Assembly (NCBI RefSeq): GCF_001434095.1 | Contig: NZ_AZDS01000002.1 | Coordinates: 233,134-297,133 of the forward strand | Reading direction: 5' to 3' | Source of the DNA: Fructilactobacillus fructivorans | GTDB lineage: Bacteria; Bacillota; Bacilli; Lactobacillales; Lactobacillaceae | DNA length: 64,000 bases | Shown here: in pieces, positions 16,979-26,331 of the stretch | Numbering within the stretch: position 1 is the first letter of the stretch | How the letters are laid out: each line of letters opens with the position of its first letter | The notes under the pieces: model-generated | Told to the model about the DNA's origin: nothing | Database searches by the model: none | Seen by the model: the letters and a program-made list of their open reading frames with translations, nothing else | Position numbers and translations under genes: made by a program

Positions 16979-17716
16979 ATGAAAAAAGAGGAACTATTAA
17001 AAAAAATCACAACCCCCATTAATGATCCAGCTTTTCCAGAAACCAAAGTTTCATACATTAACCGGGAGTTTGTCTGTTTTAGGTACAAGACGGATGGAGA
17101 TGCTTTAAAAAAGATTCTCCCAGAACCACTCAAGCCGAGAGGAAACCAGGTTAAGTTTGAATTTATCAAGATGCCAGATGCTACTGGACGTGGTAGTTAT
17201 ACGGAAGCTTGTCAGATCATTCCGTGCACCTTTAAGGGTAAGATGGGAGAATTTACTTTAGCCATGTACGTTGATAACTTTCCTTCGATTGCCTCGGGAA
17301 GAGAAACCGCTGCCTTTCCTAAAAAGTTGGGAAAACCACGGGTCTACATTGACGGTACCGAAACCCTGGCTGCAACACTGGACTACGGATCCTTACGTGT
17401 TGCCCAGGGAACCATGGGGTACCGATATCAACCCATGGATCTGATGACCGCAGAAGATGAACTGACGCAACCCAATTATCGATTGAACATCATGCGTGAC
17501 TACGATGGATCGCCTCGCATCGTTGAGCTGACGGAGAGCATGATTACTAATCTGAACGTGAAGGATGCTTGGACCAGTCCAGCCCGTCTGCAGCTCTTTG
17601 AACATGTCCACGCTCCGGTGGCTGATTTACCTGTTAGAGAGATGGTGGGCGGAAGTGACATTATCGCCGACCTGACGCTTCCACAACCGAAGAAAATTTA
17701 TGATTATCTCAGCTAA
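16979..17716 (+). CDS. adc: Acetoacetate decarboxylase
   Basis: A 245-residue Adc-family protein, the usual length. The clostridial active site is conserved even in numbering: Arg29 (NREF), Glu76 (SYTEAC), and the Lys115-Lys116 pair (AAFPKKLGKP), where Lys115 forms the Schiff base. It converts acetoacetate to acetone and CO2, consuming a proton; related lactic-acid-bacterial proteins may decarboxylate other 3-oxo acids. GTAGGTAGAG precedes the ATG. Its promoter is shared in design with the two panE-like genes, so all three probably respond to the same signal. Confidence 0.85.
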   Translation: MKKEELLKKITTPINDPAFPETKVSYINREFVCFRYKTDGDALKKILPEPLKPRGNQVKFEFIKMPDATGRGSYTEACQIIPCTFKGKMGEFTLAMYVDNFPSIASGRETAAFPKKLGKPRVYIDGTETLAATLDYGSLRVAQGTMGYRYQPMDLMTAEDELTQPNYRLNIMRDYDGSPRIVELTESMITNLNVKDAWTSPARLQLFEHVHAPVADLPVREMVGGSDIIADLTLPQPKKIYDYLS

Positions 17717-17735
17717 ACTGAATATGTAATATTAT

Positions 17736-17769
17736 GAATCTCTAAAGTTACTTTTAGGGGTTCATTTTT
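17736..17769 (+). terminator. Rho-independent terminator
   Basis: The stem GAATCTCTAAAGT / ACTTTTAGGGGTTC with G-U pairs is followed by a T run. Confidence 0.65.
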
Positions 17770-17822
17770 TGTGGTTAAATATACTATATGTTAAAAATGA
17801 TTATTTGAAAGAAAGGCGAAAA

Positions 17823-18020
17823 ATGACTGTCGCGATCTCAATCTTTATTTTTCTGTTCTTGGTCTGGTTATTGTTTGAATTTATTAGTAGTACCGCTTGT
17901 GGCTGTCTCCTACTAATGTTTCTTTTAGCTGCTACCATTGGATTATTTGCGGCTAATTTCTGGATCCTTGGCATCATTATGGCGGTTTTGATCACCGTGG
18001 GAGCGTTATTTAATCATTAA
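17823..18020 (+). CDS. Small two-helix membrane protein, 65 aa
   Basis: Almost wholly hydrophobic, with two segments (about residues 3-24 and 27-61, the latter perhaps two helices) and a Cys-Gly-Cys in the middle. GAAAGGCG lies before the ATG at 17823, so the longer in-frame start is rejected. Ends before a strong terminator. No family recognised. Confidence 0.55.
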   Translation: MTVAISIFIFLFLVWLLFEFISSTACGCLLLMFLLAATIGLFAANFWILGIIMAVLITVGALFNH

Positions 18021-18040
18021 GGACTTGTTTTATGTAAATT

Positions 18041-18079
18041 AAAAGCTTTCAGTTCCAATTATTGGGCTGAAAGCTTTTT
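18041..18079. terminator. Bidirectional terminator
   Basis: A 12-bp perfect stem AAAAGCTTTCAG / CTGAAAGCTTTT serves the small plus-strand gene and the convergent rarA. Confidence 0.85.
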
Positions 18080-18089
18080 TAGATGGAAA

Positions 18090-19422
18090 TTAATTTTTGG
18101 GATCATGTTCTTGATGCCACTTTTTGATTTGTTCCAAACGTTCTTTAAACCGAACTTCATGTCCCTGACTGGTTGGCTTGTAGTATACGTGACCAGCTAC
18201 GGACGGTGGCATCGTCTTCATGGTGGTTAATTTATCCTTATAGTTATGGGCCAGTTCGTAGCCCTTCCCATAGCCTAAGTTTTTCATCAATTTTGTTGGA
18301 GCATTTCTGATTTGAAGCGGTACCGGATCATCAGCAGTTTCTTTGACGTCTTTTGCTGCCGCCAAACGGGCCTTATAAAGGGCATTTGATTTGGGCGCCA
18401 GTGACAGGTATGTAACGGCTTCAACGAGGTGGACGTCACATTCGGGCATCCCCAAGAACTGACAGGCCTGAAAAACATTAATGGCAACGTTTAAGGCGTT
18501 CGTGTCAGCCAAGCCAACGTCTTCACTCGCAAATCGGACTAGTCGACGGGCGATGTAGAGTGGATCCTCCCCACCATCTAACATCCGTGAAAGCCAGTAG
18601 ATGGCGGCGTCAACGTCACTATTACGCATGGATTTATGCAAGGCGGAGATGATATATATTGTAGTGTTCTTCACCGTTTTTGTCATACAAGACGAACTTA
18701 TTACTAATTAACGGTTTTAAGTCGTTGAGGGTGATGGTGGTTACGCCATCCTTTTGTTCGCCATTTAAGACTGCCATTTCCAGGGTGTTTAAGGCCTTGC
18801 GCGCGTCTCCGTTAGCAAAATTAGCAATCTCATTGATTTCATCTTTGCCGATCTGAACGTGCTGTTTCCCAAAACCATTCGGATTCTTAATGGCATTGTT
18901 TAAAAGTGAGACGATGTCATCGGGCTTCAAAGCGTGTAAGACGAAGACCTTACAACGTGACAACAACGCTGAATTCACCTCGAACGATGGATTCTCGGTC
19001 GTTGCTCCGATTAAGATGATGCTGCCCTGTTCAACGTAGGGAAGGAAAGCATCCTGCTGCGCCTTATTAAAGCGGTGAATTTCATCCACGAAGACGATGG
19101 TTTTCTGGCCCACTTCCTGATCTTGTTCAGCCTGACGCATGATTTTTTTAATTTTACTGATGCTACTGTCGGCGGCACTAAAGCTAAAGAAATTTGATTG
19201 GGTCTTTTTGGCGATGATTTCAGCTAAAGTAGTCTTACCAACTCCTGGTGGTCCCCAAAAGATCATGGAGGATACCTGATCGTTTTCAATTAATTCGCGT
19301 AAAATTTTGCCGTGACCCAGTAAGTTCTGTTGGCCGACAAATTGATCCAGGTTCTTGGGACGAACCCGACTTGCGAGTGGTTCGTTTTGGTCTGGATTGG
19401 CAAATAGGGATTCTTGTCGCAT
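18090..19422 (-). pseudogene. rarA: Replication-associated recombination protein A, broken by a frameshift
   Basis: RarA/MgsA is an AAA+ ATPase acting at stalled replication forks. The N-terminal part (MRQESLF at 19422) has the Walker A motif GPPGVGKTT, Walker B VDEIHRF and sensor GATTENPSF, and runs to DKNGEEHYN. It then leaves frame at a short AT repeat (18652-18659). The rest (IISALHKSMRNSDVDAAIYW to the C-terminus) continues in another frame to 18090. A net four extra bases (ATAT) account for it. Both halves are otherwise well conserved, so the break is recent or an error. As written the protein keeps the ATPase domain but loses the C-terminal oligomerisation region. Confidence 0.85.
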
Positions 19423-19514
19423 TTGATCACTTCGATTCTCAGAATGAATCTGATTGATAGTATTAATAACATTCAAGTTAGACCACTTGACTCAATCATG
19501 CAATCGATGGGACT

Positions 19515-19541
19515 AAAAAACTCCCTTAATTAAGGGAGTTT
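19515..19541 (-). terminator. Rho-independent terminator of the YtfG-like gene
   Basis: A perfect 24-base palindrome (arms AAACTCCCTTAA) has a T run on the minus strand. Confidence 0.85.
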
Positions 19542-19545
19542 GGTT

Positions 19546-20490
19546 TTAGATTTCGTATGATGGTTTATCTGACAGTAGATCTTTGACCTGCTCATCAAGA
19601 GTGGGAAGGGGTCTACCGATGACTTGTGGTAGATCGGGATCATTGTCCGTGTTGTTTTCTAAAATTTCTTGGTGAGTCATCCCGAACTTCACGGCCTGCT
19701 CGTCAATGTTTTCGTCGAGGACACCCGCACGAATCATGTCCTGAACGTCGACCATAAAATCAATTGATCCTGATTCAAAGCCCCGTTCAGCCAGTGCTTT
19801 GCGATAATTTTCGTCGTTTAGCAGTCTGACCTTAAAATCTTGATTGGTGTTAGCGATTACCGAAGCTGCCAGATCGGCGTAAGTGTGTTCATTTCCATAG
19901 AATTCGTAGACGTCTTTCGTCTTTTCATCACTTGCCAAGACTTTGGCAGCGGCATAAGCGTAGTATTTTTCTTCCGCCCATCCAACCTTACCGTCTCCAG
20001 CCGAGAAGATGAAGTCTTCGCCGTTAGCGGACCGTTTGATGAAGTTGGCATCATTTTCTAGATACCAGTTATTGCGCAGAAAGGAATGCTTAATTCCGGT
20101 ATCTGTGATTAATTTTTCGGTTTTAGCATGATCCTTCGCTAATGGAACTTTGGCGATGTTAGCGTGGGGGAAACTGGTATAGGCAATGAATTTGACCTTG
20201 GCTTTTACGGCAGCATTAACCACGTTTTCATGTTGAACGTAGCGGGGATGCTTGGGATTCGGTTGTGACGAGACAAACAGGAGCTTATCAATTCCATCGA
20301 AGGCTTTGTCCAGACTTTCGGTGTCGTTGTAGTCACCCTTTCTAATCTCAACGCCAGCGGGATACATTTTTTTGGCTTTCTCGGTGTTTCTTGCGATCAC
20401 GACGATGTCTTCGACTGGCACCAGTCGGATTAAACCCAGAATAGCACGTTCGCCGAAACGACCAGTTCCAGCGGTAACTCCATATTTCAT
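19546..20490 (-). CDS. NmrA/YtfG-like NAD(P)-binding reductase
   Basis: A 314-residue atypical short-chain dehydrogenase of the NmrA/quinone-oxidoreductase-2 group. It starts with the dinucleotide motif VTAGTGRFGERAI (GTGRFG in place of the common GATGxLG), then ARNTEKAKK, the YTSFPHAN segment and LRNNWYLEN, typical of the YtfG branch. It probably reduces quinones with NADPH or senses the NADP/NADPH ratio. GAAGGAGAAATC precedes the ATG. Single gene with its own terminator. Confidence 0.75.
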   Translation of the reverse strand: MKYGVTAGTGRFGERAILGLIRLVPVEDIVVIARNTEKAKKMYPAGVEIRKGDYNDTESLDKAFDGIDKLLFVSSQPNPKHPRYVQHENVVNAAVKAKVKFIAYTSFPHANIAKVPLAKDHAKTEKLITDTGIKHSFLRNNWYLENDANFIKRSANGEDFIFSAGDGKVGWAEEKYYAYAAAKVLASDEKTKDVYEFYGNEHTYADLAASVIANTNQDFKVRLLNDENYRKALAERGFESGSIDFMVDVQDMIRAGVLDENIDEQAVKFGMTHQEILENNTDNDPDLPQVIGRPLPTLDEQVKDLLSDKPSYEI

Positions 20491-20636
20491 AGTGATTTCT
20501 CCTTCGTCTTCATTACTTAAAAATTAGCATTAATCTTTTTAAAAGGCAATTAATCCATTTTATGAAATGATTATTTATGAATGCCTTCGCGATAATGATA
20601 TAATAAGAACGTATAAACAGAAGAGGAGGGTTTAGT

Positions 20637-20810
20637 ATGAGTGACAGAAGACCTAGTGAAAAACAAGAAAAAAATTTATTGCATAAATTAGAAAAAGACG
20701 ATCATAAAAAGGATCGTGGCCATGAAAACCGTTCAACTAAGGGTAAAGAAATCCATAAACACATTGAACGTAGTGACCGTCCTGAAGAACCAAATAAGGA
20801 CCGTAAATAA
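20637..20810 (+). CDS. Small highly charged protein, 57 aa
   Basis: The frame ATG 20637 to TAA 20810 encodes a hydrophilic peptide rich in Lys, Arg, Glu, Asp and His (MSDRRPSEKQEKN at the start, EEPNKDRK at the end). It has an excellent ribosome binding site (GAGGAGGG), a TATAAT at 20599-20604 and a strong terminator directly after, so it is very probably expressed. It may be a disordered stress or nucleic-acid-binding peptide, but no function can be assigned. Confidence 0.65.
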   Translation: MSDRRPSEKQEKNLLHKLEKDDHKKDRGHENRSTKGKEIHKHIERSDRPEEPNKDRK

Positions 20811-20824
20811 TTAATGGCATAAAA

Positions 20825-20853
20825 AAAGATCGCGAATTCGCGATCTTTTATTT
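20825..20853. terminator. Bidirectional terminator
   Basis: A perfect palindrome with arms AAAAGATCGCGAA, shared with the convergent HdeD-like gene. Confidence 0.85.
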
Positions 20854-20857
20854 TGGC

Positions 20858-21379
20858 CTAGAATGAACGAACAATTAACAAAATTCCGAAGAACATGAAG
20901 TAGAATGCTACTAGGAATAATGCAACGGACATTGCCATGGCTGGTTGAAATAATAGGGCAATTCCTAAGATTAAACCAACGATTCCAAGGATAACTTCAA
21001 ACCAGAAGTAACCCTTGTGGTTCCTTTCAGCAAAACGACTGTACCATAGTTCGAACAGTGAATCGACGATGAACCAGATTGATAACATCAACCAGATGTA
21101 GATTCCACCAACGGCTGGATCTAAGAAGATTAAGATACCAATGATGATATCAAGTACACCGTTAATGATTAGCCAAACTGGTGACATTCCTAATGATCGG
21201 TCCAGTTGAGAAATTTCAGCGATCTTGAAGATACCTTCAACGATCGATAGGATAGCAATTACGAAAACCAATGCTTTAAATGAGTTCAATGGATTTCTCA
21301 AAATGAAGAGTGACAAAATTACACTCAGGATTCCAATAACCAATGAAAACGGATCAAAGCCCTTTGTTTTACTAAACAT
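20858..21379 (-). CDS. HdeD/DUF308-family membrane protein
   Basis: 173 residues with six hydrophobic segments in three repeated pairs, the layout of the DUF308/HdeD family linked to acid resistance in enterobacteria. Typical repeats are seen (LVIGILSVILSLFILRNP, INGVLDIIIGILIFLDP, FEVILGIVGLILGIALLFQP), each pair ending in a short N/D/Q-P turn. The role in Gram-positive bacteria is untested. AAGGAG lies upstream of the start. Confidence 0.8.
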   Translation of the reverse strand: MFSKTKGFDPFSLVIGILSVILSLFILRNPLNSFKALVFVIAILSIVEGIFKIAEISQLDRSLGMSPVWLIINGVLDIIIGILIFLDPAVGGIYIWLMLSIWFIVDSLFELWYSRFAERNHKGYFWFEVILGIVGLILGIALLFQPAMAMSVALFLVAFYFMFFGILLIVRSF

Positions 21380-21611
21380 ATAAACACTCCTTTTTTATTT
21401 ATTAGCCTAAGCTTAAATTCATTTTACCAAAATTTAAGAAATAAGCCACCCTTTGAGATTTGGCGGGGTAGAATATTAGGAAGATTAATTGAAAATGGGA
21501 ATGATTAAGTGGGGAGTTGACGTATCTTAGTACCGAAGCATTGGGGATTAGTCATGAACGGCTTGAATTGAAAAATTTAAACTATAAAAACATTTTTAAA
21601 AATAGTCACAT
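21380..21611. other. Intergenic stretch before the YfhO gene
   Basis: Apart from the start signals of the flanking genes nothing is supported. A short open stretch ending in GISHERLELKNL near 21550-21575 lacks a start and ribosome binding site and is not called. Confidence 0.45.
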
Positions 21612-21639
21612 TTGTTAGGTTGCGTCACAAAAATATAAT
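21612..21639 (+). promoter_or_regulatory. Promoter of the YfhO-like gene
   Basis: TTGTTA and TATAAT are separated by 16 bases, about 55 bases upstream of the ATG. Confidence 0.5.
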
Positions 21640-21697
21640 ACAATGAGATTTAGTTACATATTTTTACAAATACTTAGTATAGAGGGAAATTTTATTT

Positions 21698-24358
21698 ATG
21701 AAAAAGAAAATGCATGTTTGGAAGTACTATGCGGCAGCGTTCATCATCCCAGTTATCGTTGCTTGTATCGTATTTGCCATTTATGGAATCACGCCGTTCG
21801 GTAATCATAACTTATTATTGAGTGACTTACTCACCCAATACATGCCATTTTTTAAGCTACTTCGTGATCAAATGCTGCATCATACTCTAAGTTCATACTC
21901 ATTCTTGGTATCCATTGGTGACAATACGGTGCCAATCTACACCTATTACCTCATGAGTCCATTGAACCTGCTAGTCTCGTGGTTCAGCGTGATTCACTTG
22001 CCAATTCTGATTTCCATCATCATCTTGATTAAGATCGGTTTAATTGGTTGGTCAATGGCCTTCTTCTTGAAGGTAAAGTACCAAAGACAAGACATGATGC
22101 AGATCATGGCAGCCGTTGCGTACAGTTTATGTGGTTACGTGGCACTCTACTTCTACGATTTCATGTGGCTCGAAGCCTTGATGATTCTCCCACTCTTGAC
22201 CCTTGGGATTGAACGTCTTTTCTACAAGGGCAAGTGGGGTGGTTATGTGGTTGCTCTGACAGCGATTATCATCATGAATTACTACATGGGGTACATGTTA
22301 TGTATCTACTCCGTAATCTACTTTGTTTACCTAGTCTTCTTGAATCGCCCTATTAAGACGGGCTTTTGGCACTATTTAAAGGTCCACGGTTCCATGACGT
22401 GCAAGTACGTGATCAGTTCGATTATTGCTGCCTTGTTATCTGGTTTCATGTTAATTCCATCAATCGTGGGGATGCTCTCGACTAGTAAAGGGCTCTTCAA
22501 GATTTGGGATTTTATTCCATACCCAAGGTTTAGTCCGGCTGTCTTCGCCAATTTAGGGGTGGGTGCCAACAACTTTATGGGACGCTTATCACACGACCCC
22601 AGTATTTTTGTGGGAACCATCTTTATCATGGGATTACTGGTGTTCTGGTTCTCTAAAAAGATTTCGAAACGACAAAAACACGCTTCATTTTGGTTGGTGG
22701 GTGCCATTTTCTTAGGCATGTGGATTACCACCTTTAACACCATTTGGCACATGTTCCAAAATCCAGCGGGCTTCCCGTATCGTGAAGCCTTCATGTTTGG
22801 ATTCGTAATGATTATGTTTGCCTACGAGGCCTACATTAATGGTGCGTTTAAGAATAATCGGGTTGTCATAACGGCCGGGTCGATTGTGGCTGCATTACTC
22901 GTGATTGGCTACATTTGCGCTGATATCATTATTTTCTTTAACCATATGCAACAGGTAAATAACCAGCTGATTGTTAGCAACACCCATCTGTTGATTGCCA
23001 TAGTCTTCGTGGCACTGACGACCGGATTGCTAGTAGCCGCTAATCGCTATGGCAAGAAGATTTGGTACCTGATTTTCGCCGTTTTGTGTGTTGAAATGGG
23101 TGTCAACCTCTATCTTTCGCTTCAAGGCGAACTGGTTAACGGTGTCAGACAAAGTGCTTCGTTTGGTAATCAGAAGCGTTTTGAGAACGCCTATAACCAG
23201 TCAAAGGGAATTATTGATCGAAAAATTGATAATAAGAAGGACCAGACAACTTTCCATCGGAATGACGTTGACAATCAGATTTACAGTCATATTATTAATC
23301 AAGCCTATAATCAGTATAATGATTCCATTATCTTTAATTTCAGAGGGGTAAGTGGATACAGTTCTACGCTGAACATGCATACGCAGGACGTTCTCTCTAA
23401 ACTAGGATTATCATCACGAAACGTCCGAAGAGTCAGTGTCATTGGGAGTTCACCCGTTACAGATCAACTGTTGGGGATTACGAATCATCTGACGATTTTG
23501 CCAAACGGGCAGGCCGTTAATAAAAAAGATAACCGATTTAGTGGTCTTGGTTATGCCGTTTCAGATCAGATCGTTAAGACGAAGTTGAAAAAGAACCACG
23601 TCTTCATTAACTTAAATAAGTTTGTCCAGCATGAAGCTGGGACCAAGAAGAAGTATATGCATCGGGCTCAGGTAACCGTGAATAGTTCCAATAAACGGCA
23701 TTACAAGATGCCTAGCTCTTATAACACGAAGTTAATGGACCAAATTGATGGATATGAGTATCATCTTACGATCAATCCAACCATTACCGGGAACCAGTAC
23801 ATGTACTTGGCTAACGCCAATTTGTATAATGATCAGATCTTCGTAAATGGTAAGCCGCTTCCTAACAGATACAAGATGCTTGGAACCGAAAATGTTTACT
23901 TGGGTCACTTTAAAAGGGGTGAAAAGTATACCGTAAAACTGGTTGTAACGGATGCGATCAAGGAGAAGAGCTTGCTTAGGAGCTTCTCTGGACTTGATAA
24001 TGCTGCCTTTAATAAGTTTGTTGATGAGACACAACCTTACAAGTTGCAAATTGATCATCCCGAAAACCTGAAACTTTCTGGATCTGATTTTACTGGTCAC
24101 GTTAAGACCACGCCAAAACGAAACGTACTGATGTTGAGTATTCCGTACGATAAGGGATGGCATGTGACCGAAAATGGCAAGAAGGTCAAAACCTTGATGG
24201 TTGGTGATGGAATGACAGGCTTGAAGTTGAAACCTGGAAAGCACACGCTTCACTTCCATTATCGAACTCCAGGACTAATTCTTGGATTAATTCTGACCCT
24301 AGTTGGAATCATTGGTGCTTTCTCAGAATGGTTCTTCTACCGCAAACGAAATAAATAA
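21698..24358 (+). CDS. yfhO: YfhO-family membrane protein (glycosyltransferase-like), 886 aa
   Basis: Full-length YfhO family: about twelve hydrophobic segments in the first 500 residues, a long extracytoplasmic domain (about 480-850) and a last membrane helix (about 856-876). The acidic first-loop signature GITPFGNHNLLLSDLLTQYM (about 29-48) is diagnostic. In Bacillus and Listeria, YfhO-like proteins help glycosylate lipoteichoic or wall teichoic acids on the outer membrane face. AGAGGGAA precedes the ATG. It forms a single-gene unit. It is related in design to the 611-residue protein at 3272. Confidence 0.85.
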   Translation: MKKKMHVWKYYAAAFIIPVIVACIVFAIYGITPFGNHNLLLSDLLTQYMPFFKLLRDQMLHHTLSSYSFLVSIGDNTVPIYTYYLMSPLNLLVSWFSVIHLPILISIIILIKIGLIGWSMAFFLKVKYQRQDMMQIMAAVAYSLCGYVALYFYDFMWLEALMILPLLTLGIERLFYKGKWGGYVVALTAIIIMNYYMGYMLCIYSVIYFVYLVFLNRPIKTGFWHYLKVHGSMTCKYVISSIIAALLSGFMLIPSIVGMLSTSKGLFKIWDFIPYPRFSPAVFANLGVGANNFMGRLSHDPSIFVGTIFIMGLLVFWFSKKISKRQKHASFWLVGAIFLGMWITTFNTIWHMFQNPAGFPYREAFMFGFVMIMFAYEAYINGAFKNNRVVITAGSIVAALLVIGYICADIIIFFNHMQQVNNQLIVSNTHLLIAIVFVALTTGLLVAANRYGKKIWYLIFAVLCVEMGVNLYLSLQGELVNGVRQSASFGNQKRFENAYNQSKGIIDRKIDNKKDQTTFHRNDVDNQIYSHIINQAYNQYNDSIIFNFRGVSGYSSTLNMHTQDVLSKLGLSSRNVRRVSVIGSSPVTDQLLGITNHLTILPNGQAVNKKDNRFSGLGYAVSDQIVKTKLKKNHVFINLNKFVQHEAGTKKKYMHRAQVTVNSSNKRHYKMPSSYNTKLMDQIDGYEYHLTINPTITGNQYMYLANANLYNDQIFVNGKPLPNRYKMLGTENVYLGHFKRGEKYTVKLVVTDAIKEKSLLRSFSGLDNAAFNKFVDETQPYKLQIDHPENLKLSGSDFTGHVKTTPKRNVLMLSIPYDKGWHVTENGKKVKTLMVGDGMTGLKLKPGKHTLHFHYRTPGLILGLILTLVGIIGAFSEWFFYRKRNK

Positions 24359-24363
24359 AAACT

Positions 24364-24397
24364 AGCATTCCCAAAACACTTTGGGAATGCTTTTTTG
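24364..24397 (+). terminator. Rho-independent terminator
   Basis: A 12-bp perfect stem AGCATTCCCAAA / TTTGGGAATGCT is followed by a T run. Confidence 0.85.
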
Positions 24398-24440
24398 TTA
24401 TAATTAGGTTAGTGTTAAGAAAACGAGTGAGGTAATAACT

Positions 24441-25097
24441 ATGAAAGTAACTGCATATCTAGTACGACATGGACAAACTTATATGAACCTGTACAACAAG
24501 GTTCAGGGATGGATTGATTCACCGTTAACCAAGAAGGGTTTGGAAGACGCTGATAATGCTGGTGAGAGACTAAAGGACATTAATTTTGATGCGGCTTTTA
24601 GTAGTGATTCGGGACGTGCCATTCAGACCGCCCATCACATTCTGCAAGCTAACAATAATAACATCAACATCATTAGTTACCAGTTCCCGGAATTGCGAGA
24701 ACAATTTCACGGATATTTTGAGGGTGAAAATCTGGAACAGATGTGGCAATTCGTTGGTGAACAGGTAAAGACCACCTCTGAAGCTGGGGTACTTAAGAAC
24801 TTTGGACTGGAGAAAGCCCGGGACTTAATCGCAAAGGCTGATTTATATAATAACGCCGAAGACAACAAGACGTTCTGGAAACGGGTTGACCGTGGGATCG
24901 ATCGAATTCGTGAAAATACGAAAGATGGCGACAAGATCTTGATTGTTTCTCACGGAATGACCATTCGTTCCATCGTTGACCGTTATAATCCAGCTTTGGA
25001 TATCGGAGAACCAGCTAAGAACGGTAGTATTACCAAGCTGATTATTACCGATAAGGACATTAAGGTTGAGTACTTTAACAATTTAGGTAAGGTATAG
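24441..25097 (+). CDS. Histidine phosphatase (phosphoglycerate mutase-like)
   Basis: 218 residues with the phosphohistidine motif LVRHGQTYMN (His9 is the nucleophile), the second arginine in SSDSGRAIQTA, and the second catalytic histidine in IVSHGMTIRSI. It belongs to the broad-specificity cobC/GpmB branch. The substrate is unknown: phosphosugars or other small phosphate esters are likely, and a true glycolytic mutase role is unlikely at this length and with this insert. GTGAGGTAA precedes the ATG. Confidence 0.8.
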   Translation: MKVTAYLVRHGQTYMNLYNKVQGWIDSPLTKKGLEDADNAGERLKDINFDAAFSSDSGRAIQTAHHILQANNNNINIISYQFPELREQFHGYFEGENLEQMWQFVGEQVKTTSEAGVLKNFGLEKARDLIAKADLYNNAEDNKTFWKRVDRGIDRIRENTKDGDKILIVSHGMTIRSIVDRYNPALDIGEPAKNGSITKLIITDKDIKVEYFNNLGKV

Positions 25098-25135
25098 AAA
25101 AAAGAAGTTGAGATAGATGTCTCAACTTCTTTTTT
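25098..25135 (+). terminator. Rho-independent terminator
   Basis: A 16-bp stem (AAAGAAGTTGAGA core) with a six-base loop is followed by a T run. Confidence 0.85.
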
Positions 25136-25214
25136 ATTATGTAAATTTTCCAAATGGTTTACTTCGTAGTTTGTGAATAATATAATTAAATCAATTTAAG
25201 AAGGAGTGATTGAG

Positions 25215-26330
25215 ATGGTTAAATTATTTGCGAGTCCCAGTAACTATGTTCAAGGACCGGATGTCTTGATGCACAGCGCTGATCGTATTGGTAAATTTGG
25301 TAAGAGGGTCCTGTTACTATCAAGTCCGTCGGTATTAAAAATTATTGGTAATGACTTTGCGGAGTACTTAAAAAAGAACGATTTTGACGTGGAAGTAGTT
25401 AATTTTACGGGTGAATCATCAGAAAGTGAGATTGATCGGGTAACTAAGATTGGCCAAACTAAAGGTGATAACGTTGTGATTGGGCTTGGTGGTGGAAAAG
25501 TATCCGACAGTGCGAAGGCCATTGCGGATAACCTGAATACTACCGTTGTGATTGCACCAACGATTGCCTCTACCGACGCTCCGTGCTCGCGTCTTTCGGT
25601 GATTTATACGGACAATGGTCAATTTGACCACTATCGCTTTTACAAGAAAAATCCTGACATGGTTATTTTGGATACGAAGGTCATCAGTCATGCCCCAGTG
25701 AAATTCTTGATTGCTGGAATGGCGGACGCTATGGCTACCAACGTTGAAGCAACTGACACCCGAAAGTCCGATGGAACTAACATGCTGGGTGGAAAATCGA
25801 CATTGGCTGGTGAATCAATTGGACAAAAGTGTGAACAGACACTGTTCAAGTATGGAAGTCTAGCGGTAGCCGCTAACGTGGTTGGATCTGTGACACCAGA
25901 ACTTGATAATATCGTTGAAGCCAATACGCTTCTTAGTGGAATTGGGTTTGAAAGTGGCGGATTAGCTGCCGCACACGCTATTTACAACGGTTTTACGGCC
26001 TTAAGTGGTGAAATTGACCAATTATCCCATGGCCAGAAAGTTGCCTTTGGGACTCTATGTGAACTTGTTCTGACTGGTTCAGATCATCGGCGCTTCGAGA
26101 AGTACTTGAGTTTCGACTTAGAATTTGGATTACCGACCACGTTGGAAGACTTAAAATTGGGAACTGCCAGTGATAAAGAGTTAATGAGGGCTGCCACGCA
26201 GGCATGTGATCCAAGTGATACTATGGTTAACTTACCAGTCTCCGTCACTCCAATCGACGTGATGAACGCCATGAAGACCGTCTCAGAATTCAGTCATGAA
26301 TATCAGGTTAAGAATGGACTTGGTGATTAA
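25215..26330 (+). CDS. gldA: Glycerol dehydrogenase (iron/zinc-type)
   Basis: 371 residues, family length. The NAD site GLGGGKVSDSAKAI lies near 90-103. The metal ligands match the Bacillus enzyme: Asp171 (AGMADAMATN), His254 (AAAHAIYNGF) and His272 (SHGQKVAFG); TDAPCS near 121-125 is also typical. It oxidises glycerol to dihydroxyacetone with NAD, or reduces related ketols such as diacetyl or methylglyoxal. GAAGGAGTGATTGAG before the ATG at 25215 decides the start. No dihydroxyacetone kinase gene is adjacent, so a ketol-reducing role is possible. The next gene starts one base after the stop. Confidence 0.85.
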   Translation: MVKLFASPSNYVQGPDVLMHSADRIGKFGKRVLLLSSPSVLKIIGNDFAEYLKKNDFDVEVVNFTGESSESEIDRVTKIGQTKGDNVVIGLGGGKVSDSAKAIADNLNTTVVIAPTIASTDAPCSRLSVIYTDNGQFDHYRFYKKNPDMVILDTKVISHAPVKFLIAGMADAMATNVEATDTRKSDGTNMLGGKSTLAGESIGQKCEQTLFKYGSLAVAANVVGSVTPELDNIVEANTLLSGIGFESGGLAAAHAIYNGFTALSGEIDQLSHGQKVAFGTLCELVLTGSDHRRFEKYLSFDLEFGLPTTLEDLKLGTASDKELMRAATQACDPSDTMVNLPVSVTPIDVMNAMKTVSEFSHEYQVKNGLGD

Positions 26331-26331
26331 A

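Noticed and set aside
21530..21620. Possible remnant coding stretch (TEALGISHERLEL) before yfhO
   Set aside because: No start, no ribosome binding site and no recognisable family; too short to claim.
22372..22794. Open frame antisense to the YfhO gene
   Set aside because: Fully inside a conserved gene on the other strand, with composition set by that gene's codons.
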